Shown: positions 1-9,700 of the stretch, piece after piece | Layout of the letters: each line of letters opens with the position of its first letter | How positions within the stretch are numbered: position 1 is the stretch's first letter | Assembly (NCBI RefSeq): GCF_002252585.1 | Contig: NZ_NQLD01000016.1 | Source of the DNA: Methanocatella intestini | Lineage (GTDB): Archaea; Methanobacteriota; Methanobacteria; Methanobacteriales; Methanobacteriaceae | Reading direction: 5' to 3' (one strand) | DNA: 64,000 nt | Position numbers and translations under genes: made by a program | Notes under the pieces: generated by a model | The model's input: the letters and a program-made list of their open reading frames with translations, nothing else | Databases searched by the model: none | Told to the model about the DNA's origin: nothing

Positions 1-875
1 TCTATTTCATCACCATCATAAATTAACTCAATAGATTCAATATATTTCTTATATCTCTCCAGCCTACTTTTCAATTTAGAACAATTTAACTTTATAATTT
101 CATTACCCATAACTCTATCTTTCTTATTAGAAATAAAAACTAATTTATTTAACTCCCCAATACTTAAAGAAGTAACTTTATCCCCCATTGAATCATTTTT
201 AAACTTTATAAGCATTAAAAATTTAGAATCAGTTTTTTTACTGTTAGATTTCCTTAAATTTGTTCCGAACCATAAAGATTTTTTAAATAAAATTAAATCC
301 TCATCCAATAACAATTTATTATAATTATTTGGATTAATACTTATATCATAAGATATAATTGCATCATCAACAACATATTCAAAACCATTAGTTTTTTGTT
401 GACCACTATTAGTGGCAAAAGGAGCTCCAATTTGAAGCCTTTTTATTTGTGCGCCATTTATATCAACACCATAACTTATTTGAATTGGGCCATAAATTTG
501 AGTAGGGTTCTTTTTAAAAGAAAAAGTACCTCCAAACATACGAACATCTGGAGAATTTTCTTTTAATGCTTCAAAATCATCATCAAACAAGTTTTTATAA
601 GCATCATCCCTTGTTTGAAATTTATTTTCCTCTATTTTAGCATTATCAACTAAACGTGGAAAAAAGAAAACTATATTTTTCTTGTTCTCAATATCTTCAA
701 TAGTATCATGAATATATTTCCTAACATTGTACTTTATACATTTATCAGTTGTAAAAACATTACCATCAAAATTGCGTGGAGAATTATCTACAAAATCGCC
801 ATTAGGATTTCCCATAACAGTTTCAGTTAAATAAATTCCTTGATAATAATTTTCTACAAAGTTTTCATTATTCAA
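1..875 (-). CDS. cas7: Cas7 (Csh2-type), type I-B Cascade backbone, partial (3' end outside window)
   Basis: About 291 N-terminal residues are present and the frame runs open to base 1. The N-terminus has the family motif GNPNGDFVDNSPR (residues ~21-33), typical of Csh2/Cas7 proteins, which coat the crRNA spacer in the Cascade complex. The start is TTG at 875: a GGAGG site lies 7 nt upstream, and the TTG overlaps the TGA of cas8b (TTGA), so the two are translationally coupled. An ATG three bases inside is out of frame and stops at once. Family and order (cas8b then cas7) fit type I-B. The rest of the operon (cas5, cas3 and others) would lie to the left; this is inferred. Confidence 0.9.
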   Translation of the reverse strand, partial: MNNENFVENYYQGIYLTETVMGNPNGDFVDNSPRNFDGNVFTTDKCIKYNVRKYIHDTIEDIENKKNIVFFFPRLVDNAKIEENKFQTRDDAYKNLFDDDFEALKENSPDVRMFGGTFSFKKNPTQIYGPIQISYGVDINGAQIKRLQIGAPFATNSGQQKTNGFEYVVDDAIISYDISINPNNYNKLLLDEDLILFKKSLWFGTNLRKSNSKKTDSKFLMLIKFKNDSMGDKVTSLSIGELNKLVFISNKKDRVMGNEIIKLNCSKLKSRLERYKKYIESIELIYDGDEI

Positions 876-2872
876 TTTAATTCCTCCTTAAAATTATATT
901 TCTTGGGTAATATATCTTGAGCATAATAACCTGTAAAAAGTAACAATAAATAATCTTCAAAATCAAAATCATTTCCTTCATCAAATAAATTATTACTTTC
1001 TAATTCAAACATTTTAAATATAAATTTACCTTTTTTATTCATTTTATTTATATAAAAATCATTTTTTTGTAAAATTTCAGTTATAAAAAGTTTTTTAATA
1101 TTATTTCTATTAACATTAGAAACAAAATTAGAAAACACCACCCCTTTTTTACCATGTGCTTTTTTAAATCCATCAATATATGAAATAAATTGGCCTAATA
1201 AATAATATTTCAATGCCAAATCTTCTTTAATCAATGATTTGACCTTATTTTCATCAGTTTCATCAAATGAAACTTCAAAAACATCCTTATTATTTTCCTG
1301 TTTTATATTAGGTTTTCCAAAAATTTTTTTCAAACTTATAACATTATCATTGAATAACATATTATCACTTAAAAATTCTTTTTTAATCATAAAATAATAA
1401 TTCAATCTCTTTAAAATGTCTTGTTTATATCTATCTTCAAACAAAACATTTTTTTGGAATATTTCAATAGAATTTAACACAATTTCATTAACCATTTTTT
1501 TATTTAAAACACCAAAATTAAGTTCATAAATAAAATTAAAAATATTTTCAGAGTATTTTAAGAAAATTAACTTTGTTTTAGATTTAAAATTATCTTTAGT
1601 TATGTAAATCTCATAAAAATAATTAAAATTAGGATATTTAATATTATGATCATTATCAATTTCAAAGAAAAACTCTTTAAAAATTTGTTCAAAATCGAAA
1701 GTATTTTTTAAATAATTTAAATTATTATCCATAAGAATTATTTCATTACCTATATATCTCATTTTATTCTCATCATATAAATATAAATTCTCAAAAGTTA
1801 CTAAAAATGCACTATAATTTTCAACATATTTTTTTATTTTTCTCACTGCCCTATCTTGTTGATATATTATTAAATCAAAATTAAAATTTTTACAATTACT
1901 TAAAAATAAATTTAATTTCTCAAACGAATTAATATTTTTATTAGCAATTTTTAAAAAATTGTCAAAACCTGCATCTCCCTTTAACTTAGGTATAATTAAA
2001 ATATTAGATAAATTTAGAATATTTTTTAATTTTTCATCTGCATATTTAATAAAAGAATTACATTTTCTGCACACTTGAAAATGTGAATTTTTAACATTAT
2101 CCTGAAAATTAAAAGAATGAAACTTATCCAAGTTATAACATGATAAAGCAGCATATGTAGTTACACTATTCCCACAAATTGAACAAATACCATCATGAAA
2201 ATCATCGACTTCTTTAGATCGTTTATGTAAAAATTTTGAATGAAAATAAAAAAAATCATTTATTAAATCTAAACAATCACCAAAAATACAAGCTAAATAA
2301 AAATTATCATTATTAATATTATTATTTTCTTTAAATTTATTTATCTCATTTATAATATCCTGAACATTATTTAAAACAAAGCCATAATACTTATTTATTA
2401 ATTCATTAATCTCAATAGCACTCCACTTTTTAAATAGATATCGTAAATTTTTTTTTTGATTTTCATCAAAAGGAATTTGATTCAAATATAAACCTTCAAA
2501 ATCTTCAAAATAGTAATTAACATACCTAGAAAAATTTTTATTATTTTCATTTGCTTTTATAGAACCCACGACTTTATTCTCAAATTTATTAAGGTCACCA
2601 ATCTTAATAAAAAATGGTGAAAACCCCAATAAATGAGCTGTTGATGGAATTATAATATTTTGATTAGAAGAATGATACAACTCATTATTAAAACATGATA
2701 GTTCAGAATAGTTTGGAGAAAAATCCTTTTTAAAACAAATATCCCCCAGTTTAAATTTATCATCATCATACAAAATAGTAAAAATACAATCATCATCATG
2801 AACATTTTTACCAAAATCAACTTGATTATTTTCATTTAACCATTTTCCCAATTCTTGCAAATCTTTTATCAA
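872..2872 (-). CDS. cas8b: Cas8b (Csh1/TM1802-type) large subunit of type I-B Cascade
   Basis: A 666-residue protein with a central zinc-finger-like pair of Cys motifs (CSICGN near residue 231 and CRKC near 268), as in the TM1802/Csh1 family. The length fits the I-B large subunit, which recognises the PAM and stabilises the R-loop. The sequence is Lys/Asn/Phe-rich, in line with the AT-rich genome. The start is TTG at 2872, chosen because GAGGTGA lies four bases before it. It sits directly before cas7 with overlapping codons and diverges from cas6. Subtype assignment is from overall pattern and context; a profile search would settle it. Confidence 0.85.
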   Translation of the reverse strand: MIKDLQELGKWLNENNQVDFGKNVHDDDCIFTILYDDDKFKLGDICFKKDFSPNYSELSCFNNELYHSSNQNIIIPSTAHLLGFSPFFIKIGDLNKFENKVVGSIKANENNKNFSRYVNYYFEDFEGLYLNQIPFDENQKKNLRYLFKKWSAIEINELINKYYGFVLNNVQDIINEINKFKENNNINNDNFYLACIFGDCLDLINDFFYFHSKFLHKRSKEVDDFHDGICSICGNSVTTYAALSCYNLDKFHSFNFQDNVKNSHFQVCRKCNSFIKYADEKLKNILNLSNILIIPKLKGDAGFDNFLKIANKNINSFEKLNLFLSNCKNFNFDLIIYQQDRAVRKIKKYVENYSAFLVTFENLYLYDENKMRYIGNEIILMDNNLNYLKNTFDFEQIFKEFFFEIDNDHNIKYPNFNYFYEIYITKDNFKSKTKLIFLKYSENIFNFIYELNFGVLNKKMVNEIVLNSIEIFQKNVLFEDRYKQDILKRLNYYFMIKKEFLSDNMLFNDNVISLKKIFGKPNIKQENNKDVFEVSFDETDENKVKSLIKEDLALKYYLLGQFISYIDGFKKAHGKKGVVFSNFVSNVNRNNIKKLFITEILQKNDFYINKMNKKGKFIFKMFELESNNLFDEGNDFDFEDYLLLLFTGYYAQDILPKKYNFKEELN

Positions 2873-3103
2873 ATACTCACCTCACATTATACACATATTG
2901 GTGACAAACTAAAATTATAAAAATATTGTTGTATAATTTATATATAAACTATTACTATATATAATTTATCAAATTTTTTTGATGAAATAATTAAAACATA
3001 TGACAATGTTTAAAATAAATAACCATTATCTAATCAAAATATAAAAAATAACATAATATGAAAACAAAAATTATTTTAACCACAATCCATAAACAAAGTA
3101 TTA
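2873..3103. promoter_or_regulatory. Divergent cas8b / cas6 intergenic region
   Basis: About 230 bp of very AT-rich DNA between two divergent cas transcripts. The cas8b side carries a clear SD (GAGGTGA). The cas6 side shows no SD before its ATG, which suggests a leaderless or short-leader mRNA. No CRISPR repeat units are visible, so the array must lie elsewhere. TATA-like stretches are too many to choose one. Confidence 0.4.
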
Positions 3104-3832
3104 ATGAGACTCGAAATTATCTTAAAAGGAAAAAACAACTTTAAAGTTCCATTTAATTACAATCATATTTTATCAGCAATTATTTACAATAAAATAGCTG
3201 ATTTAAATTTTGCCAATGAATTGCACTCTTCAAAATCATTTAAATTTTTTACATTTTCTCAAATTTATATTCCTAAAAGAAGAATCGTTAAAGATGGAAT
3301 AATAGCTAAAGACGGAGTTATTAGTTTTTATATATCTTCACCTAATGATTTTTTAATTAAAAGTCTTGTTGACGGATTTCTTGAAGATTTAGAAATAAGC
3401 TTTCAAAACCAAAAATTAACAATTCAAAAAATTGAAGCATTAAAAACCCCTGAATTTTCATCTAAAAGTGAATTTAAAACCTTGGCACCAATAATTGTCA
3501 GAACTAAAAAAGAAATTGATGGTGAACTTAAAATTTGGGATCTTGCACCTTCAGATAAGTTTTTTAAATCATTGGAAAATAATTTAATAAAAAAATATCT
3601 TAAATTTAATAATTTAACAAAAACCGATAAAAAAATCAATATATATTCAGATATGAATTTTGTAAAAAGAAAACGAATTTCAATAAATAAAGACAATGCT
3701 ACAACTCATCACAGAGCTTATATGATGGATCTTATTTTAGAAGGAGACCTTGACCTGATTGAATTTGCTTATGATGTTGGAATAGGTGAGAAAAATTCAA
3801 TGGGCTTTGGAATGGTTAAATTATTGGAATAA
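3104..3832 (+). CDS. cas6: Cas6 CRISPR pre-crRNA endoribonuclease
   Basis: A 242-residue protein of the Cas6 RAMP family, which cuts the CRISPR transcript in each repeat to give crRNAs. The C-terminus has the family's glycine-rich loop, GIGEKNSMGFGMVKL, and the N-terminus reads as a first ferredoxin-like fold with YNHILSAIIYNKI (residues ~19-31). The His in that segment is a candidate catalytic residue, but Cas6 active sites vary. The gene is divergent from cas8b-cas7 and convergent with the next ALP. The start ATG lacks an SD. Length is normal for the family. Confidence 0.9.
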   Translation: MRLEIILKGKNNFKVPFNYNHILSAIIYNKIADLNFANELHSSKSFKFFTFSQIYIPKRRIVKDGIIAKDGVISFYISSPNDFLIKSLVDGFLEDLEISFQNQKLTIQKIEALKTPEFSSKSEFKTLAPIIVRTKKEIDGELKIWDLAPSDKFFKSLENNLIKKYLKFNNLTKTDKKINIYSDMNFVKRKRISINKDNATTHHRAYMMDLILEGDLDLIEFAYDVGIGEKNSMGFGMVKLLE

Positions 3833-3841
3833 TTTAATAAA

Positions 3842-3871
3842 AAAAGAGTTAAGAGAAGATTTCTCCTAACT
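3842..3871 (-). terminator. Hairpin terminator overlapping the ALP stop codon
   Basis: An imperfect stem (AGTTAAGAGAA against TTCTCCTAACT, 3847-3871) reads on the minus strand into a T tract followed by more T-rich DNA. It includes the stop codon of the ALP at 3866. It could also terminate cas6 from the other side. Confidence 0.6.
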
Positions 3872-6178
3872 GATTGTAATTTTATTTCCAACCTGATAAC
3901 TGTTCCATGTTGAAGTGATAATATATTTTCCTTTAAGGAGGTTGATATTTAAACTTGCAACACCATTATCTGCTGTTGTTTTATTGTAAAATACCCCATT
4001 TATATTGAATATCACTGTCTGATTAGCTAAGGGTTTTCCCTGACCGTCAAGAACAGTTGCATTAAATTTACTGCCGTCCTTAAACTTCATGGACAAATCA
4101 TCAGTAAGCAGGATACTTTTAACAACCACATTATTTCCCACATCATATCCGTCATATATTGCAGTTACAATATATTTTCCGGGATTCAAATTGATGTTTA
4201 GTGTTACTGTTCCATTTTCATCAACTGTTCTGTTATAAAATACTCCGTTTATGTTAAATGTTACAGTTTTACCAACAGCTAAGCTTCCGTCTTTATCATA
4301 GACTTTTGCTGTGTATTGTGTGCTGTTTTTATAATATTTGACTATATTATGGTTTTCACAGATAAGTGCTTTGACAGTTATGTTGAAACCTTTTTTCTCA
4401 TTATTTACAGGATTGTATGCAGTTAAAATGTAGGTTCCGGGTCTTAAGTTAATGTTTAATTTGGCATAACCTGAATCATCAGTGTCTCTTGTGTAAAACA
4501 CACCGTTGATATTGAATGTAACTGCCCTGTTAGCTAAAGGATTTCCTGAAGTATCAATGAATTTTGCATAATACTGTGTTGCATTTCTAAACATCTTTAC
4601 AATATCATTACTTTCAATAGTTTTTGATACATTTATATTGACTTCTTTAGAATCACTGCCGAAACGCCCATTATAAGTTACTTTAGCTTGATATTCTCCA
4701 GACTCCAAATTAACTGCCAGTGAAGCAGCGCCTTTATCATCACTAACTTTTTTATAATCAACACCATTGATATTAATGATAACATTTTCACCAGCAATAG
4801 GATTACCATTAACATCTTTTAAGTATACATTAAGCCTTTCAGGGCCTTTATAATATTTGTTTACATCATTTACCCAAAGTACGGCACCATAATCATTTAC
4901 AAATAACTTATCGCTTCCGACAAAATTATTATCCAGTGAATGGTATAAATCAAACTGTCCTGATTTAAGTGCCTTAAGAGAAATTGTGATGTAATTATTT
5001 ACATCACAGTCATTTAAATTCCAAACTACAATACGATTAGAATCCAATCTGTAATTTCCTTTAGATACTGTTGCACTATTAAAATCAAATCCTTCCGGAA
5101 GAGCAAACTGAACTACAGGGCTTGAATGAGCAATATAATTAACCTGATATTTCAGCTCAATATTATCCCCAGCAAGACATGAGCTGACGGGAGTCAGTAA
5201 TCTGAAAACTTCCATACTGCTGCCAAAAACATGAGTTCCCAAAAACACTTTATCCCTTGCTAAGGGAAGGGAATTTCTTGAATGGAAATTACTGAAGTAA
5301 TAAACATTATCTGCCATATGGGATGTTGAGCGGCCAACACCTGCACCGCCATCATTTGATGCATAGGAATCTACTCCATAGGACAGTCCGTTGGGAGAAG
5401 CAGTCAGCTTCCAGTGATAAGTCATTATATTTCTCCTGTTGACACCATAGCTGTCAGTATAAACTTTTTTAATAGCTGCATCAACAGGATTCAGACTGCT
5501 GTCATAATTGCCTTTCTGAGACATGGAATAAACATTAGGACATAAAACATACTGTCCCGGCTGCAGTTTAGAAACATGATATAAATTAGTAAAGACAACA
5601 CCGTAAGTTCCGTCAGCTGCCTTAATTACAAAATGACCTAAAGAATATCTGGACATTATCTTATAAATTCTTGAAAGATAGTCATTTGTAATCTGATTAT
5701 TGACAACCATTTCAGAAGCTATGCTTTCAATCTGGCGAAATGCCGAACCGTCTGTTACACCGCCATTACCAATAAGCCAGCCATTGGACGTAACAATTGC
5801 ATGTGAAAAATATCCATCACTGGTTTTATATTGCTTCAGATAACCAATATCTCCCCAGCTACCGCTTTCAATATAAATATCAGCAGCATTTGTAGCATCA
5901 CGCCTGACACAGATAACTCCTTCATTATCACTTACCTGAAGAACAGCTGAACTGCATTCACTTAAATTAATCAAATCATCAGCAGTCTGACCTGTGTCCT
6001 GTCTTACGGCACCCTCTGCATAGTGTTCTGCATCAGTGTTAGTATCCAACACCACATTATCATTAAATGACAATTCATCTAAATCCTGACTAGCTACAGC
6101 ATCATCCTGCGCACTGACTGAAGTTATAGCTATCAGAAAAACAAAAAAAACTAAAATAAAATACTTTCTATTAAACAT
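3866..6178 (-). CDS. Secreted adhesin-like protein with Ig-like repeats
   Basis: 770 residues. A signal peptide (residues 1-24, ending SVSAQ) is followed by a conserved N-terminal domain of unknown function (~75-330), a DUF11-like segment (~330-420, rich in Asp/Asn/Val) and about four Ig-like modules (~430-770). Each module has the pattern GxPLANxTVxFNINGVFYxR followed by a Gly-turn and LNINLxPGxYI. No membrane anchor or sorting signal follows the last module. The SD AGGTGA is four bases before the ATG. Likely a cell-surface or wall-associated protein; ligand unknown. The same module recurs in the genes at 48094, 54855 and 63803. Confidence 0.8.
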   Translation of the reverse strand: MFNRKYFILVFFVFLIAITSVSAQDDAVASQDLDELSFNDNVVLDTNTDAEHYAEGAVRQDTGQTADDLINLSECSSAVLQVSDNEGVICVRRDATNAADIYIESGSWGDIGYLKQYKTSDGYFSHAIVTSNGWLIGNGGVTDGSAFRQIESIASEMVVNNQITNDYLSRIYKIMSRYSLGHFVIKAADGTYGVVFTNLYHVSKLQPGQYVLCPNVYSMSQKGNYDSSLNPVDAAIKKVYTDSYGVNRRNIMTYHWKLTASPNGLSYGVDSYASNDGGAGVGRSTSHMADNVYYFSNFHSRNSLPLARDKVFLGTHVFGSSMEVFRLLTPVSSCLAGDNIELKYQVNYIAHSSPVVQFALPEGFDFNSATVSKGNYRLDSNRIVVWNLNDCDVNNYITISLKALKSGQFDLYHSLDNNFVGSDKLFVNDYGAVLWVNDVNKYYKGPERLNVYLKDVNGNPIAGENVIININGVDYKKVSDDKGAASLAVNLESGEYQAKVTYNGRFGSDSKEVNINVSKTIESNDIVKMFRNATQYYAKFIDTSGNPLANRAVTFNINGVFYTRDTDDSGYAKLNINLRPGTYILTAYNPVNNEKKGFNITVKALICENHNIVKYYKNSTQYTAKVYDKDGSLAVGKTVTFNINGVFYNRTVDENGTVTLNINLNPGKYIVTAIYDGYDVGNNVVVKSILLTDDLSMKFKDGSKFNATVLDGQGKPLANQTVIFNINGVFYNKTTADNGVASLNINLLKGKYIITSTWNSYQVGNKITIS

Positions 6179-6382
6179 GAATTCACCTGTAACCTATTAA
6201 TTAACAGATATGTAATGATTGTATGTTAAAATATAAACATTTTTATGAAATTCAGATGTGTTTTTAGAATATAAATCAGTAACGGATTCAACTAAAAAAT
6301 TCAAAAAATCCAATAATATTAATAATGCCATTATTTATGTGACATTAAGTATTTTTACTTTAATTCATGTTCTAAATCTTGA

Positions 6383-6553
6383 CTAAAGAACATATTTAAG
6401 ACCTTTTAAATCACATTTATCCATTGCAAAATCCAAATCACTATCTTCATTAGCTTCACCACAGGCATAAGATCCAAAAAGACTAAAAGTATTTACACCA
6501 TATTTAACGACAATAGAAATAACTCTTTTTTTAATATCGCCAATTAGTAAAAA
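6383..6553 (-). pseudogene. Relic of a MNT-family minimal nucleotidyltransferase
   Basis: A 57-codon open stretch with no usable start codon: an in-frame TGA lies just upstream and a TAG ends it. It encodes the family core FGSYACGEANEDSDLDF, matching the GSxARGExxxxSDxDL motif that carries the two catalytic Asp residues of MNT nucleotidyltransferases. These are usually paired with HEPN proteins as toxin-antitoxin units. A shifted frame downstream keeps a little more family-like sequence (DLEHEL). No HEPN partner is visible. Read as a dead remnant of a mobile TA pair. Confidence 0.65.
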
Positions 6554-6734
6554 TCATGAAAATCACCATTTTTCCTATTCTAATATATTACTTTCATTAA
6601 TAATAAATTTTCAAAACCTTCTCTTAACTCCTTTCTTTTATAATTTTATAAGTAAAAATAGCTTTTTTATAATCATAAAATAAGATTTGGAAGTAAAAAT
6701 TACAATTGATTTCTAAAAAATAGATAAAAAATAA

Positions 6735-6766
6735 AAAAAGCTGATTTGAGTATTTAAACCCAAATC
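6735..6766 (-). terminator. Terminator of the giant ALP gene
   Basis: Stem GATTTGAG / CCCAAATC (6743-6766, one mismatch), followed on the minus strand by GCTTTTTTTATTTTTTATC. It lies ten bases after the stop codon of the 3627-residue ALP. Confidence 0.65.
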
Positions 6767-6775
6767 ACAAATAAA

Positions 6776-9700
6776 TTATAATTTTCTTTTTCTAGATCCC
6801 ACGAATATTACACTTAAAATACATAAGAGCAATATTGCTAGTGGATTTCCTGTATTTGGTAAGCTTACAGATTCACTACCTGCATCTGAAGATGAACCAT
6901 CATCAGCTGAAGATGAATCGTCTGGATGAACTGGTTTATCCGGACCGATTGGAGCTGATTTTTTAAGGACTTTAACAGTTACATTGTCGTAGTTGTTTTC
7001 CAAGATTACCTCAAATGTTTCGCTTGTTACATTGACATATACTGTTGAATTGCCTTCATTTAATGCTTTAGCTACAAATGTTAATACGACTTTTTCACCA
7101 TTTGTTAAGTTTCCTACATACCATTTGCCAGAAGTTATGTCAAATATTCCTTTTGTTGCATTATATGAAATAATGCTTAAAGTATTTGGTACAAGTACAT
7201 TAGCAATTGTATTTATTGCATCGCTTGGCCCATTATTTATGACAGTAACTGTGCAGACAACAGAGTCCCCAATGTATATTTCAGATTTGTCAGCAACTAT
7301 GTGTATTTCCAAATCAGCAATATCCTTTGATTCAATAGTACAGTTAGCAGTTTTGTTTCCAACATTTACAGTATTTGTAATATTTCCTGATTTAGTTACA
7401 TTAGCTACAACAGTTAAATCAACAGTTGAATTAGCTGTAATGTTTACAATCCATGTAATAATTCCAGTAGCTGGATTATATACTCCGCCATTTGAAGCAT
7501 TAATGAATTTTAATCCTTCAGGAAGTACATCTTTAATTACGATATTTGTTGCATTGGTTTTTCCAGGATTTGAAACAGCAATAGTGTAAGTTATTTCATC
7601 TCCAATATGGATATCAGAGGAATTAACTTCTTTTACAGGGATTATTTCAGGAACTGTTACGTTTTTGTTAAATGTTTTATTACCGACAATTACACTGTTA
7701 GTTATATTGCCGTATGCTGAAACTGTGGTATTTACATATAAATATTTGGTTTCTCCAGCAGTTAAGTTAATAATCCAAGTGATTGTACGAGTAGTTTCAT
7801 TGTATACTCCACCATTTGAAGCATTAACAAAAGTTAAACCTTCACCTAATTTATCAGCTACAACAACATCAGTAGCATTGACTTTTCCGGTGTTGTTTAC
7901 AATTACAGTGTATGTTACATTATCACCGAAGTTTGGAACTTCAATGTTAATTTCTTTTCCTGGGTTAATTTCAGGTACTGTAATGTTTTTGATAACTGTT
8001 TTATTTCCGACAACTACTTTGTTAGATAAATCACCATAACTTAAAACAGTAACATTTACATTAAATGTTTTAGTTTCGCCTTTAGCCAAATCAACAATCC
8101 AAGTAATTGTACCAGTTTTTTCATCATATGTGAAATTTTCATCTGCATTTAAGAATTTTAATCCTTTACCTAAAATATCGCAAACAACTACATTGTTAGC
8201 ATCGCCAATTCCATCATTAGTGACTGTTACACTATAAGTTACATTATCACCGAAATTAGGAATTTCATTGTTAACTGTTTTGTTTGAATTGATTTCAGGA
8301 ACTGTTACATTTTTGTTAAATGTTTTATTGCCAACAATTACAGTATTTGTTACATTTCCATATCCTGAAACTGTAGCATTTACTTTAAATGTTTTGGATT
8401 CACATTTAGCTAAATCAACAATCCATATAATTGTGTTAGTAGCTTCATCAAAGGTATAATTACCAGTAGCACTAATAAATTTCAATCCTTTACCAAGAGT
8501 ATCTTTAACCACAACATTGTTTGCATCACCCATACCATCATTAGAAACAGTAACAGTATAAGTTACATTATCNCCAAAGTTAGGATTNNCAANATTNNCN
8601 GTNTTNTNAGGNNTAATNTCAGGAACAGTCACATTAACAGAAGCTGTCTTATTACCAACAACTAAAGANTTAGAAACATTTCCATAAGCATCAACAGTAG
8701 CATTTACATAGAAAGTTCTACTTTCTCCTTTAGCTAAATCAACAATCCAAGTAACAGTACGTTTAACAGGATCCCAAACACCATTATCAGAAGCACTTAC
8801 AAAGGTCAAACCTTCACCAAGCCTATCAACAATAACAACATTGTTTGCATCACCAANACCATCATTAGAAACAGTAACAGTATAAGTCACATTATCACCG
8901 AAATTAGGATTAGCAANANTNACNGTNTTATCAGGAATGATCTCAGGAACAGTCACATNANCAGAAGCNNTNTTATNNCCAACAANTANANNNTTAGANA
9001 NANNNCCATAAGCNTCANCANNAGCANTTACATNGAAAATTTTANNTTCNCCTTTAGCCAAATCAACAATCCAGATAATAGTGCGACTATCTTCATCCCA
9101 AGTATACTCCCCAGTAGCTGAAACGAATTTAAGACCTTCACCTAAAACATCTTTGACAACTATATTATTAGCATCACCAATACCATCATTAGTAACTTTA
9201 ATAGTGTAATCTACCTTATCGCCAAAGTTAGGATTAGTAATATTAACTGTTTTATCAGGAGTAATTTCAGGAACAGACACATCAGCAGAAGCACTTTTAT
9301 CCCCAACAGATACAATGTTGGTTAAAACACCATACTCATCAGCAACAGCAGTTACAGTCAAATCAATGGAACTGCCTGCATCAATGTCAACTATCCAGGT
9401 AACAGTATGAGTAGCTGCATCATAAACACCATTATTAGAAGAACCGACATATTTCAATCCTTTATCCAAATGATCCACAACAACTACATTCTTAGCATCA
9501 ACAATTCCATTATTGGTAACAGTAACAGTATAAGTTACAGTATCACCGAAATTAGGATTTTCAACATCAACAGACTTACCCGGAATAATTTCAGGCACTG
9601 CAATATTTACAGAACTTGATTTGTCTCCAACAACAACAGTATTAAGAATGTTTCCATAAGCTGAAACAGTAGCAATCAAATTAAATACTTTAAATTCACC

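Larger units (their letters stand above)
6179..6775. other. Intergenic region with a nucleotidyltransferase relic and ALP flanks
   Basis: About 600 bp without an intact gene. The right part holds the terminator of the giant ALP (near 6735-6766), the middle a decayed MNT-type nucleotidyltransferase (6383-6553), and the left the leader of the ALP that starts at 6178. The rest shows only AT-rich sequence. Confidence 0.6.

Noticed and set aside
2650..2835. 61-residue minus-strand ORF inside cas8b
   Set aside because: It is a shadow in another frame of the same strand.
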